From the NCBI GenBank assembly GCA_949289045.1, contig CASEMN010000009.1, positions 1 through 64,000 of the forward strand: 64,000 bases of DNA. Direction: 5' to 3'. Under the pieces are notes generated by a model, which was not told where the DNA came from, did not search any database, and worked only from the letters and a program-made list of their open reading frames with translations. Positions 25,544-33,746 of this stretch are shown here, piece by piece. Source of the stretch: an uncultured Oscillospiraceae bacterium. Its GTDB lineage: Bacteria > Bacillota > Clostridia > Oscillospirales > Acutalibacteraceae. How positions within the stretch are numbered: the stretch's first letter is position 1; every line of letters starts with the position of its first letter. A program made the position numbers and the translations under genes.

Positions 25544-26581
25544 ATGAGTGAAAAAATATTGATCGGCATGAGCGGAGGCGTAGATTCATCCGCAGCCGCT
25601 CTCCTTCTTAAAAGACAAGGATATGAGGTAGCGGGAATTACTCTCAATCTTCTCGACAATGGAACTGCATCCGAAGAAGCCGCAAGGGTTGCACACCAAA
25701 TCGGAATCGAACACTATGTTCTTGATTTAAAAGATCTCTTTAAAGAGAAAGTAATAAAACCTTTTACTGATGAATATTTTAGCGGCCGCACACCGAATCC
25801 CTGTGTTTTATGTAACTGTGAAATAAAATTCGGAGCCATGCTGAACTTTGCCCTTGAAAAAGGCTTTGATAAAATCGCCACAGGTCACTATGGCGAAATT
25901 ATCACTGACGAAAAAGGTGTACATCTTAAAAAATCTTCTTCACCTAAAGATCAAAGCTATTTTCTCTCTATGCTTACTCCTTTCCAACTTTCTCATGCTA
26001 TGTTTCCCCTTAACTCAATGACTAAGGAGGAAACCCGCTCTCTTGCAAAGGAGGCCGGACTTTCCTCCGCTGAGAAAAAGGACAGCCAAGAAATCTGCTT
26101 TATACCCGATAACGATTACGCAAGCTTCTTAACTCAGTTCACGGGACAAAGCCCCGAAGAGGGAAACTTTATTGATGAGAGCGGAAATATCCTTGGCAGA
26201 CATAAGGGAATCATCCACTATACAATAGGCCAAAGGAAGGGACTCGGTGTAACTTTCGGAAAGCCCATGTTTGTAATCGGCATTAATCCACGGGAAAACA
26301 CAGTGACCTTAGGTGAAAACGGCGCTCAGTACTCCTCAAAATTCACAGCGGACAAAGTAAATATAATAGAAAAGGAATACTCCGGCAAAACATTTGAGGC
26401 ATTTGTAAAAATCCGCTGTCAGGCAAAACCGGCAAAGGCTTTCGTCACACTCGGTGAAAACGAAAATATGGAAGTCAAATTTACTGAGCCTCAGCGTTCG
26501 GTTACATTAGGACAGATTGCGGCGGTATATGTAAATGATTTTGTAGTTGCGGGAGGAAGGATTATTTCCTGCGAAAAATAA
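25544..26581 (+). CDS. mnmA: tRNA 2-thiouridylase
   Basis: Installs sulphur on wobble uridine 34 of tRNA Lys, Glu and Gln, using ATP and a persulfide relay. 345 residues. The PP-loop SGGVDSS is at residues 10-16. The catalytic cysteine pair is C90 in VLCN and the Cys of QEICFIP. HYTIGQRKGLG and the C-terminal beta-barrel follow. The N-terminal insert seen in the E. coli protein after the first strand is shorter here. The ATG follows GGGAGA. It stands alone, just ahead of a tRNA-Ala gene. The long gap upstream shows no clear regulatory RNA. Confidence 0.93.
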   Translation: MSEKILIGMSGGVDSSAAALLLKRQGYEVAGITLNLLDNGTASEEAARVAHQIGIEHYVLDLKDLFKEKVIKPFTDEYFSGRTPNPCVLCNCEIKFGAMLNFALEKGFDKIATGHYGEIITDEKGVHLKKSSSPKDQSYFLSMLTPFQLSHAMFPLNSMTKEETRSLAKEAGLSSAEKKDSQEICFIPDNDYASFLTQFTGQSPEEGNFIDESGNILGRHKGIIHYTIGQRKGLGVTFGKPMFVIGINPRENTVTLGENGAQYSSKFTADKVNIIEKEYSGKTFEAFVKIRCQAKPAKAFVTLGENENMEVKFTEPQRSVTLGQIAAVYVNDFVVAGGRIISCEK

Positions 26582-26662
26582 AACATGAAAATATACTAAA
26601 GCAATGTACCCATAAAACGGATTAAACGGCTATTAAAAAGGCCGGCAAAATCGGGTAAAACC

Positions 26663-26690
26663 GGGATTTTAGCTCAGTTGACAAAACACC
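26663..26690 (+). pseudogene. tRNA-like 5' fragment
   Basis: GGGATTTTAGCTCAGTTG looks like the acceptor 5' strand and D-arm of a tRNA, but no matching anticodon or T-arm follows. It is probably a decayed tRNA copy. Its last bases form the -35 box of the tRNA-Ala promoter. Confidence 0.4.
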
Positions 26691-26706
26691 TAATTAGTAA
26701 TATACT
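26678..26706 (+). promoter_or_regulatory. promoter of tRNA-Ala
   Basis: A perfect TTGACA (26678-26683), 17 bp, then TATACT (26701-26706). Transcription would begin about 27 nt before the tRNA. Confidence 0.75.
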
Positions 26707-26738
26707 AAATTCGTTATCGGCACATTTGCGCCGCATAA

Positions 26739-26814
26739 GGGCTCGTAGCTCAGTTGGGAGAGTGCTACATTCGCATTGTAGAAGTCGAGGGTTCGAATCC
26801 CTTCGAGTCCACCA
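26739..26814 (+). tRNA. tRNA-Ala (anticodon CGC)
   Basis: A 76-nt cloverleaf with encoded CCA. The acceptor stem GGGCTCG/CGAGTCC carries the G3-U70 pair that defines alanine tRNA. The D-arm is normal. The anticodon stem CTACA/TGTAG encloses the loop TTCGCAT, giving CGC, which reads GCG codons. The T-arm contains GTTCGAATC. A promoter lies upstream and a terminator downstream, so it is a single-tRNA unit. Confidence 0.95.
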
Positions 26815-26818
26815 CCAG

Positions 26819-26864
26819 GCTGAGCCTGGACGCATTTTGCGTTCCAAGCTCAGCTTTTTCTTTT
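26819..26864 (+). terminator. tRNA-Ala terminator
   Basis: GCTGAGC..TGG.CGCA (26819-26834) pairs with TGCG..CCA.GCTCAGC (26838-26854), followed by TTTTTCTTTT. Confidence 0.85.
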
Positions 26865-26912
26865 GCCTTTTTGCCTGCGTTTACAAAGTAATACAAAAAA
26901 CTTAAAATATGA

Positions 26913-27083
26913 CACTATGAGGATAAAACTAAAGAAGAACTTCAGTGGTACTATAAATCTATACTCGAATATCTTAAAGAAAAGGAAATGCACAAAACTC
27001 CCCAATGTTCCTATGCTTTGTTTATCAAAGAGAAATTTCCGTTTATATGGGAAGAATATACAGAAAAACTAATTTCCGACTAA
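26913..27083 (+). pseudogene. probable gene remnant, C-terminal ~56 codons
   Basis: One frame reads a protein-like sequence rich in Glu, Lys, Tyr and Trp (for example EELQWYYKSILEYLKEKE, then KEKFPFIWEEY) ending at TAA 27081-27083. It has no start: the codon before it is TGA at 26910-26912 and there is no ATG until well inside. Composition and helical pattern suggest a real C-terminus that lost its front part. I do not recognise the parent. The overlapping +frame from 26863 is a shadow. Confidence 0.4.
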
Positions 27084-27089
27084 ATGCAA

Positions 27090-27137
27090 AACCGCCCCTG
27101 CTATCCGAACCGGATAACAAGGGCGGTTAAAATTTTA
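27090..27137. terminator. terminator between the remnant and arsC
   Basis: AACCGCCC (27090-27097) pairs with GGGCGGTT (27121-27128). An inner TATCCG/CGGATA stem extends it. A TTTT lies beyond it on the minus strand, so it can end the ars operon. Confidence 0.65.
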
Positions 27138-27178
27138 ATGCTATTATTTTACAATATTAAATTACCGTTTAATTCTCT

Positions 27179-27595
27179 TTACGCAAAAGAAAATTCCTCT
27201 AAAATGAATTTTTTAAGAGTAATAATATTTGCATCAATTTTACCGATTATCTCCTTAAACACTTCATCACCCTGACCTGTGAGGTCATCCAGTCCCCAAT
27301 CCTCCCTGTGTTTACAGGGCAAATAAGGACAATTCACATTGCATCCCATAGTTACCACAATATCTGCAGGAGGAAGCTCCCTCACCAGCTTACTGTACTG
27401 TGACTTCTCCATATCGATACCGTAAAGCTCTTTCATCAGCCGAACCGCATCCTGATTTATCTGAGATACAGTTTCTGTTCCGGCGGAACAGCTTTCAAAC
27501 ACATCAGATGCCAGATGCCTTCCGAGAGCTTCGGCAATCTGGCTCCGGCAGGAATTGTGAACACAGATAAAGGCTACCCTTGGTTTTTGTTTCAT
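27179..27595 (-). CDS. arsC: arsenate reductase, low-MW phosphatase type
   Basis: Reduces arsenate to arsenite through a cysteine relay, using thioredoxin. 138 residues of the Staphylococcus/Bacillus ArsC type. The phosphatase loop VHNSCRSQ carries the nucleophilic Cys after the earlier CVHN cysteine. A distal cysteine cluster lies in MGCNVNCPYLPC, and the WGLDDLTGQGDE loop supplies the catalytic Asp. It overlaps the preceding thioredoxin-like gene by 4 bp and is last in the arsR-permease-thioredoxin-arsC operon. Confidence 0.92.
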   Translation of the reverse strand: MKQKPRVAFICVHNSCRSQIAEALGRHLASDVFESCSAGTETVSQINQDAVRLMKELYGIDMEKSQYSKLVRELPPADIVVTMGCNVNCPYLPCKHREDWGLDDLTGQGDEVFKEIIGKIDANIITLKKFILEEFSFA

Positions 27596-27924
27596 ATAAG
27601 TCCCCTGACTTTCTCAATCAGAGCTTTTGCTTCGTCTTTTTTCAAAACCTTTCCGTCTACAACAAGTGCCGGAGTAGTCATAACACCGTATGCGGCAATC
27701 TGTGCAAAATCGGTCACATGATCGATATTTTCATCCATACCCAGTTCTTTGAGGGCAAGTTTAGCTGCCTCTTCCAGTGCGTTGCACTTGTCACAGCCGG
27801 AACCCAGAACCTTAACACCCGCACTTTCTTTTAATTTCTCCGCCTGTGCCATTTTTTCCGGGCTGCAGCTATTCCCACAACAGCACTTTTTCTGAGTTTC
27901 TTTCTTCTTGCCAAACAGTCCCAT
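27592..27924 (-). CDS. small thioredoxin-like redox protein
   Basis: 110-residue thioredoxin-fold protein of the redox-active disulfide type. It has an N-terminal Cys-rich patch (KKCCCGNSC, about 12-20) that may bind metal. The CxxC active site is GSGCDKCN, and the cis-Pro block is TTPALVVDG. Such proteins lie beside ArsP-type permeases in many Firmicutes and may deliver electrons to ArsC or handle organoarsenicals. It overlaps arsC by 4 bp and starts 20 bp after the permease stop. Confidence 0.82.
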   Translation of the reverse strand: MGLFGKKKETQKKCCCGNSCSPEKMAQAEKLKESAGVKVLGSGCDKCNALEEAAKLALKELGMDENIDHVTDFAQIAAYGVMTTPALVVDGKVLKKDEAKALIEKVRGLI

Positions 27925-27943
27925 AATTAAATACCTCCTTAAA

Positions 27944-28945
27944 TTAAATCAGAAATAATTGAAAATAATTAAATAAATATCCGACCAAAATAATACCGAC
28001 TGTACAGATAACTGTAAACAGCGCCAAAAGCTTTGGCTTAACAGCCTTTCGCAGCATAATAAGTGACGGCAGCGACAGAGTGGTGACAGCCATCATAAAC
28101 GATAAAACCGTACCCAGCTGTGCTCCTTTTGCAAGCAAAGCCTCCGCCACGGGAATTGTGCCGAAAATATCTGCATACATAGGAATTCCCACAATCGTAG
28201 AAAGAATGGCTCCTAAGGGATTATCGCTGCCAAGGACTGTTTCAATCCAGCTTTCCGGTATCCAGTTGTGAATAAGTGCACCAATACCTACTCCTATTAG
28301 AATATAGGGAAACACCTTTTTAAAAGTGCCCAGCATCTGCTCTTTTGCATAGATAATGCGTTCTTTCTTTGTTAAATTCGGGGACTCAATATCCACTTTC
28401 CCGGCGGAAAGAATAAAGCTTTCCACATATTTTTCCATGTGCAGTTTCTCTATAAGGGTTCCGTCCATGACGGCAACCACAAGCCCCAGCACCATATAAA
28501 TCACTGCTACTTTCACACCGAAAACGCTCATAAGCAATACTAAGCTGCCCAAATCCACCATAGGTGACGAAATTAAAAATGAGAACGTCACACCTATGGG
28601 CAGTCCCGCACTGGTAAAGCCCATAAACAGCGGAATAGAAGAACAGGAACAAAAGGGCGTCACTGTTCCAAGGAGAGCGGCGATGATATTTGCCCCTATG
28701 CCGCGAAAGCGACCTAAAATTTGCCTGCTTCGCTCCGGCGGAAAATAGCTTTGTATATATGATATAACAAAAATGAGAACGCAGAGCAGAACGGTAATTT
28801 TCATCACATCATAGATAAAAAACTGAATACTTCCCCCGATGCGTCCCGTTACATCCAGCCCCAGAGCCGACAGAGCAAAGCCCACAAGTTCATTAAGCCA
28901 CTTCATACCCAGCACCTGGTTTTGGATAAAATTCCATATTCCCAT
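27944..28945 (-). CDS. arsP: ArsP/DUF318-family permease
   Basis: 333 residues with about eight membrane segments in two halves. The family cysteine motif TPFCSCSSIPLF lies near residue 100, with FLISSPMVDLGSL after it and a second PMYADIFGTIPVAEAL region. ArsP proteins export trivalent organoarsenicals such as methylarsenite, and related permeases may export arsenite. Position between arsR and the thioredoxin/arsC genes supports arsenic efflux. The ATG follows GGAGGG. An ArsR-type operator copy lies 27-42 bp upstream. The precise substrate is inferred. Confidence 0.82.
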   Translation of the reverse strand: MGIWNFIQNQVLGMKWLNELVGFALSALGLDVTGRIGGSIQFFIYDVMKITVLLCVLIFVISYIQSYFPPERSRQILGRFRGIGANIIAALLGTVTPFCSCSSIPLFMGFTSAGLPIGVTFSFLISSPMVDLGSLVLLMSVFGVKVAVIYMVLGLVVAVMDGTLIEKLHMEKYVESFILSAGKVDIESPNLTKKERIIYAKEQMLGTFKKVFPYILIGVGIGALIHNWIPESWIETVLGSDNPLGAILSTIVGIPMYADIFGTIPVAEALLAKGAQLGTVLSFMMAVTTLSLPSLIMLRKAVKPKLLALFTVICTVGIILVGYLFNYFQLFLI

Positions 28946-28971
28946 AAATACCCTCCTTTTATAATAAACAT

Positions 28972-28987
28972 ATCAAAAATTTTTGAT
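28972..28987. promoter_or_regulatory. second ArsR-type operator, ahead of the permease
   Basis: ATCAAAAATTTTTGAT is a perfect 16-bp palindrome, nearly identical to the site in the arsR promoter. Confidence 0.7.
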
Positions 28988-29002
28988 GTGTTTTGTCGAA
29001 GC

Positions 29003-29029
29003 AAACGCCATCCAATATAGACGGCGTTT
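29003..29029 (-). other. hairpin at the arsR stop codon
   Basis: AAACGCC (29003-29009) pairs with GGCGTTT (29023-29029), with two further pairs. In the ars RNA it has no U-run after it, so it is more likely a processing or attenuation structure than a terminator. Confidence 0.35.
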
Positions 29030-29345
29030 ATTTTTTACAATCTGTGCATCCTGTTATTTGTTCTGTATTGGGTGTAGTAAGCTTTTCGAGCAGCTTAATT
29101 GCATAGGCTCTGCCGGAAGAACTCAAGCTGTAATGCATCCATTTACCCTCCTGACGGCTCACTACAATACCGGAATCACAGAGGATTTTCATATGATAAG
29201 AGAGGCCGGACTGTGTAAGATCAAGGGGCTCAAGCAAAACACAGGCGCATTTTTCTCCGCTGCGAAGCTGCTCCAGAATCGCAAGACGTTTAGGATCACA
29301 AAGAGCTTTAAAAACCTTTGCCTGTTCCTGATATGTTTTCTCCAT
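29028..29345 (-). CDS. arsR: ArsR-family metalloregulator
   Basis: 105-residue winged-helix repressor. FKALCDPKRLAILEQL begins the DNA-binding domain. GEKCACVLLEPL is in the position of the ELCVCDL arsenite site, with Cys-x-Cys. The recognition helix is TQSGLSYHMKIL. A second Cys pair is at the C-terminus (GCTDCKK). It should release DNA on binding arsenite or a similar metalloid. It is first gene of the ars operon, with its operator at 29359-29374 just downstream of a consensus -10 box. Confidence 0.9.
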   Translation of the reverse strand: MEKTYQEQAKVFKALCDPKRLAILEQLRSGEKCACVLLEPLDLTQSGLSYHMKILCDSGIVVSRQEGKWMHYSLSSSGRAYAIKLLEKLTTPNTEQITGCTDCKK

Positions 29346-29358
29346 ACTCTCACCTCAC

Positions 29359-29374
29359 ATCAAAATATTTTGAT
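29359..29374. promoter_or_regulatory. ArsR-type operator in the arsR promoter
   Basis: ATCAAAATATTTTGAT, a perfect 16-bp palindrome, covers the predicted transcription start. Confidence 0.8.
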
Positions 29375-29381
29375 ATGTATT

Positions 29382-29410
29382 ATTATATACATGACATTCT
29401 CATTTGTCAA
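29382..29410 (-). promoter_or_regulatory. sigma-A promoter of the ars operon
   Basis: On the minus strand, TTGACA (complement of 29405-29410) and TATAAT (complement of 29382-29387) are 17 bp apart: a perfect consensus promoter, as expected for a repressed operon. Confidence 0.88.
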
Positions 29411-29524
29411 CAGCTAAGTTTTTTCTGCTTCGGTGTAAATTCTTTTGGCTCTCAATATCCCCATGGAAACTGTTTTCACAGTTTCAAGCGGCATTTAAAC
29501 AGAAAATCAGTTTTTCTCCCATAA

Positions 29525-29570
29525 CAAAACCGCCTGTGTCGTTCTTCAAGAAGCAGCACAAGCGGTATTT
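29525..29570 (-). terminator. corA-like gene terminator
   Basis: An imperfect long stem with ACCGC and GCGGT ends is followed on the minus strand by TTTTG. Nothing is seen between 29411 and 29524. Confidence 0.6.
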
Positions 29571-29582
29571 ATCCGTAAAAGT

Positions 29583-30428
29583 TTACAGCCATTTTTTGTG
29601 TCTGAAATAAAGAATTAGCGCCACCACAATGCCAACGCTGAAAGCTATAAACGCAACATATCCATACGTCCAGTGAAGCTCCGGCATATTGACAAAATTC
29701 ATTCCGTACCAGCCTACAAGCAGTGTAAGAGGAAGAAAAATCGCCGTAATCACAGTGAAAAACTTCATTAAATTATTCTGCTGCATTGAAAGCTGGGACT
29801 GATAAGTTTCTTGCATCTGAATTACTATTTCCTGTAGATTACAGACTTTATTTAAATATCTGTCCGTTCTGGAACCTAAAATTGTCAGTCTCTTTATTGT
29901 TGAAGATTTGAAAACCTTATTGTCATTAATTGCTATTTCATCAAAAACAGCGTCTATCTGCTCATAATAACGCTTCAGCCTCAAAAGCTTCTGGCGTCTT
30001 GCAAGAATTTCATCCATGGCAAAATCAAGTCTTCCGGATAAAAGCCTCGTCACTATATCATTCGTTTCCAGTTCAAAGGCATCAAGGTAATCCATATCCC
30101 CTGAGAATATCTTAACAAAAAATCGGCAGAGAATCTGCTCATTATTTAAGGAGCCTTCATCCTCAATAGCTTTTATAATTTTAAGGCAGTGATTTTGTGC
30201 CGGCTCATCCTCGCAGAAAAAGAAAAGATCGTTGGCGTCAATGTATATGATGATTTTTGAGTCCAAAACGCTTTCGCTTCTTATATCATACCAATTGAAG
30301 GCAATCAAATTAAAATATTCGAAGCTTTCAAAGCTTTCAATCTGGCTCTCCTTAATGTAACTAAATGCCTTTGGTTCCATAAAGGAAGCTACCTCGTGCA
30401 TATTGCTGAACAAGACAACCTTTAGCAC
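29583..30428 (-). CDS. CorA-family divalent cation transporter
   Basis: About 281 residues: a long cytoplasmic alpha/beta domain, then two membrane helices. The first helix ends with the CorA signature GMNF after LLVGWY. The second is followed by a basic RHKKW end. It probably carries Mg2+ or another divalent ion as a pentamer. The start is GTG at 30428, proper spacing behind GGGAGGG. The upstream in-frame TTG at 30449 precedes that site. A single gene with its own terminator. Confidence 0.85.
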   Translation of the reverse strand: MLKVVLFSNMHEVASFMEPKAFSYIKESQIESFESFEYFNLIAFNWYDIRSESVLDSKIIIYIDANDLFFFCEDEPAQNHCLKIIKAIEDEGSLNNEQILCRFFVKIFSGDMDYLDAFELETNDIVTRLLSGRLDFAMDEILARRQKLLRLKRYYEQIDAVFDEIAINDNKVFKSSTIKRLTILGSRTDRYLNKVCNLQEIVIQMQETYQSQLSMQQNNLMKFFTVITAIFLPLTLLVGWYGMNFVNMPELHWTYGYVAFIAFSVGIVVALILYFRHKKWL

Positions 30429-30540
30429 AGCTCTTTCCCTCCCTGACAACAGTAATAATTCTTTCCTTTTTAATTATATTATTGCCCTTTTTTCCTGTCA
30501 ACTTATGCCTTTTGTTTATATAATACTGCACAATACGACA

Positions 30541-30571
30541 AAACCCGCACTTTTTCATAGTGCGGGTTTTT
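30541..30571. terminator. aspS terminator
   Basis: AAACCCGCACT (30541-30551) pairs with AGTGCGGGTTT (30559-30569). T-runs on both sides allow use in both directions. Confidence 0.85.
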
Positions 30572-30581
30572 TGATTAAATA

Positions 30582-32363
30582 TTATTCCTCTGTCTTTGTT
30601 ACGGCGATTCCAAGCTCTTCAAGCTGCTCGGTATCTACCGAAGAGGGACATTCAGTCATAGGCTCGCTGGCATTCTGAACCTTGGGGAATGCTACAACAT
30701 CACGGAGAGTCTCACACTGGAGCATCTGCATGACAAGTCTGTCAAGACCTATGCCGAAGCCGCCGTGAGGTGGTGCTCCGTATTTGAAAGCTTCAAGAAG
30801 GAAGCCAAACTTCTTGTGAGCCTCTTCCTTTGAAAGGCCGAGAAGATCGAAAATTCTCTGCTGTAAATCAGGATTGGTAATTCTGATTGAACCGCTTGAA
30901 AGCTCGATTCCGTTAAGAACAAGGTCATATGCCTTTGCACGAACCTTTGCCTTATCGGTTTCAAGATAGTTAAGGCACTCATCCATAGGAGCGGTGAAGG
31001 GATGATGCATTGCAACAAACTGCTGTAAATCCTCGTCCCAATCGAAGAAGGGAAACTCTGTAATCCAGAGAAGATTGTATCCCTTTCTCTCGATTTCAAG
31101 TTTATTGGCAACTTCAAGGCGAAGTGCACCGAGAACTGAAAGCACAAGGCTCTTTTTGGAGTCTGCCACAATAAGGATAACATCCCCTGTTTCAGCACCG
31201 GTTTTCTCCATAATCTTTGCCATTTCGTCCTCGGTCATGAACTTTGCAAAGGATGAAGTCATTCCGTCGGGAGTAAGTCTTACCCACGCAAGTCCCTTTG
31301 CACCGATACCTCTTACATACTCAGTGAGCTTGTCTATCTCTTTTCTTGTAAGCTTTGCAACGCCGTTCTTTGCATTAATTGCTCCTACGCTGCCTCCTGC
31401 TTCAACTGCTCCCTTGAATACGCCGAAACCGCAGTTTGCAGCAATATCTGTAAGGTCGCAAAGCTCCATGGCAAAGCGTGTATCGGGCTTATCGGAGCCG
31501 TAACGCTCCATTGCCTCTTTATATGTGAGTCTCGGAAGGGGAAGCTGGATATCAACATCGAGAGCCTCTTTGAAAACTCTCTTCATGAAGCCCTCACCAA
31601 CTGCAAGGACGTCTTCCATATCCACAAAGGACATTTCAAGGTCGATCTGTGTAAACTCAGGCTGACGGTCTGCACGAAGGTCCTCGTCACGGAAGCATCT
31701 TGCAATCTGCATATATCTGTCAAAACCTGCAACCATTGAAAGCTGTTTATAAAGCTGAGGTGACTGGGGAAGAGCATAGAATGTACCCTTATGAATACGG
31801 CTGGGTACAAGGAAGTCTCTTGCTCCCTCGGGAGTTGACTTAATAAGCATGGGAGTTTCTATCTCAATGAATCCGTTTTCATCAAAATAATCTCTTGCGA
31901 TTTTTGTAATCTTATGGCGCATGAGAATATTTTTCTGAAGGTCGGGACGGCGTAAATCAAGATAACGATACTTGAGCCTTGTAAGCTCGGAAGTCTGACA
32001 GTTTTCCACAATTTCAAAGGGAGGAGTTTCACTCTTTGCAAGGATTCTAAGCTCTTTGACCTCGATTTCAATTTCACCGGTGGGAATTTCAAGGTTCTTT
32101 GAGCTTCTCTCTCTTACAACGCCCTTTGCACCAAGAACAAATTCACTTCTGGCAGAAAAAGCCTTATCGAAAACAGCTCTGTCAGTATTGTCATCAAAAG
32201 CAAGCTGAACAATACCTGTTCTGTCTCTTAAATCAATAAAGATAAGGGCTCCCAAATCTCTCTGACGCTGAACCCAGCCAAATACCGTTACCTCTCTGCC
32301 CACATCCTTTGCGGTAAGAGTGCCGCAGTAGTCGGTTCTTTTAAGTCCTGTGATAAATTCCAT
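30582..32363 (-). CDS. aspS: aspartyl-tRNA synthetase
   Basis: Charges tRNA-Asp (and perhaps tRNA-Asn in organisms lacking AsnRS). 593 residues, bacterial type with an N-terminal OB fold (VTVFGWVQRQRDLG), class II motif 2 (ARCFRDEDLRADRQPEFTQI), the bacterial GAD insertion domain in the middle, and motif 3 (GFGIGLDRLVM). Its ATG overlaps the hisS stop in TAATG, so the two are translationally coupled under the His T-box leader. Confidence 0.96.
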   Translation of the reverse strand: MEFITGLKRTDYCGTLTAKDVGREVTVFGWVQRQRDLGALIFIDLRDRTGIVQLAFDDNTDRAVFDKAFSARSEFVLGAKGVVRERSSKNLEIPTGEIEIEVKELRILAKSETPPFEIVENCQTSELTRLKYRYLDLRRPDLQKNILMRHKITKIARDYFDENGFIEIETPMLIKSTPEGARDFLVPSRIHKGTFYALPQSPQLYKQLSMVAGFDRYMQIARCFRDEDLRADRQPEFTQIDLEMSFVDMEDVLAVGEGFMKRVFKEALDVDIQLPLPRLTYKEAMERYGSDKPDTRFAMELCDLTDIAANCGFGVFKGAVEAGGSVGAINAKNGVAKLTRKEIDKLTEYVRGIGAKGLAWVRLTPDGMTSSFAKFMTEDEMAKIMEKTGAETGDVILIVADSKKSLVLSVLGALRLEVANKLEIERKGYNLLWITEFPFFDWDEDLQQFVAMHHPFTAPMDECLNYLETDKAKVRAKAYDLVLNGIELSSGSIRITNPDLQQRIFDLLGLSKEEAHKKFGFLLEAFKYGAPPHGGFGIGLDRLVMQMLQCETLRDVVAFPKVQNASEPMTECPSSVDTEQLEELGIAVTKTEE

Positions 32364-33715
32364 TATTTGTTACCTCCCGTAAAAAGAGAATTTAAATCAA
32401 TACCCTCTGCAAACTCTATTCCGTCGCCAAGGCTCTTTACAGCCTGCTGTACGCTTATGCCCATAAAGTCCTCGCCGAAAGTATCAAGCTTCACGGTGAC
32501 GCTCCCGCCTGTATCCATATCTTTAAGGGCTGCCTCGCCGCTTTCAATTTCTCTTGAACCTATTACGACTGTATATCTTGCATTAAGTTTGTTCGCATAT
32601 TTCATCTGAGCCTTAATAGAGCGTCCGGCAACGTCATAGAGAGCTGTAAGTCCGTCGCCTCTTATATCGGAAGCAAGTTTAACTGCAAGAAGCTTTGCCT
32701 CCTCATCGGCAGCGGCGATAAATATATCACAACGCTCATCTTCAGGCATTGGTGCCTGCTGTGATTTAAGCAGAAGCATGAGTCTTTCAATACCCATACC
32801 GAAGCCCAGAGACGGAATGTGAGGTCCGCCAAGCTCTTCTACAAGTCCGTCATAGCGTCCGCCGCCGCAGACAGTACCCTGTGCACCGATATCCTGTGAC
32901 ACGAACTCGAAAACAGTTCTTGTATAGTAGTCAAGACCTCTTACGATTGTGGGGTCAACTTCATATTCAATATTCATTGCCTCAAGGTACTTCTTGACCT
33001 TTTCAAAGTGCTCACGGCAGTCGTCACAGATATAATCCAGAACTACGGGAGCCTTTGAAGCGATTTCAGAGCAAATGGGACTCTTACAGTCAAGTATACG
33101 CATGGGATTGCGTTCAAGTCTTTCACGGCAGGTTTCACAAAGATTTTCCTCATTGCTCTTAAAATACTCCTTCAATGCCTGCTGATACTTAGCTCTGCAC
33201 TGCGGACAGCCGATGGAATTAATGAAAAGCTTGAGTCCCTTTACTTCAAGGGTATCAAATACATCCTTTGCAAGAGCTATAACCTCTGCATCTGCCTCCG
33301 GCTCAGCTGCGCCTAAACACTCAACGCCGAACTGGTGGAACTCTCTGAGTCTACCCGCCTGGGGTTTTTCATAGCGATAACAGGATGTGAGATAGCAAAC
33401 TTTTACAGGCAGGGGCTCATTGTGAAGTCCGTGCTCCAAAAATGCTCTGACTGCACCGGAAGTTCCCTCAGGGCGAAGAGTAATTGAACGGTCGCCCTTA
33501 TCGGTAAAAGTATACATCTCTTTCTGAACAACGTCCGTTGTATCACCCACGGAACGCTGGAAAAGCTCCGTATGCTCAAATACGGGAGTTCTTATTTCTC
33601 TGAATCCGAAACGTTTTGCAGCGTCCAGCATAACGCTTTCAACATACTGCTGTTTATAACTTTCAGCGGGGAGCAAATCCTGGGTTCCCCTTATTGCTTT
33701 TGTAAGCAGTGCCAT
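32363..33715 (-). CDS. hisS: histidyl-tRNA synthetase
   Basis: Charges tRNA-His. 450 residues, class II. RGTQDLLP near the N-terminus, motif 2 (CYRYEKPQAGRLREFHQFG), the HisA signature GLDYYTRTVFEF and motif 3 (GFGMGIERLMLLL) are present. Four cysteines at about 200-225 (CPQC, CETC) suggest a zinc site in the insertion domain. It is preceded by a T-box leader whose specifier is CAC and coupled to aspS downstream. Confidence 0.96.
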   Translation of the reverse strand: MALLTKAIRGTQDLLPAESYKQQYVESVMLDAAKRFGFREIRTPVFEHTELFQRSVGDTTDVVQKEMYTFTDKGDRSITLRPEGTSGAVRAFLEHGLHNEPLPVKVCYLTSCYRYEKPQAGRLREFHQFGVECLGAAEPEADAEVIALAKDVFDTLEVKGLKLFINSIGCPQCRAKYQQALKEYFKSNEENLCETCRERLERNPMRILDCKSPICSEIASKAPVVLDYICDDCREHFEKVKKYLEAMNIEYEVDPTIVRGLDYYTRTVFEFVSQDIGAQGTVCGGGRYDGLVEELGGPHIPSLGFGMGIERLMLLLKSQQAPMPEDERCDIFIAAADEEAKLLAVKLASDIRGDGLTALYDVAGRSIKAQMKYANKLNARYTVVIGSREIESGEAALKDMDTGGSVTVKLDTFGEDFMGISVQQAVKSLGDGIEFAEGIDLNSLFTGGNK

Positions 33716-33746
33716 AAAACCATCCCTTTTCTTTGGTAATTAAATA

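Noticed and set aside
26863..27072. 69-residue plus-strand frame after tRNA-Ala
   Set aside because: Another frame of the same stretch reads a far more protein-like sequence. This one is a shadow.
27179..29410. Mobile arsenic-resistance island
   Set aside because: The operon lies near a tRNA and a gene remnant, but I find no integrase, transposase or direct repeats flanking it.
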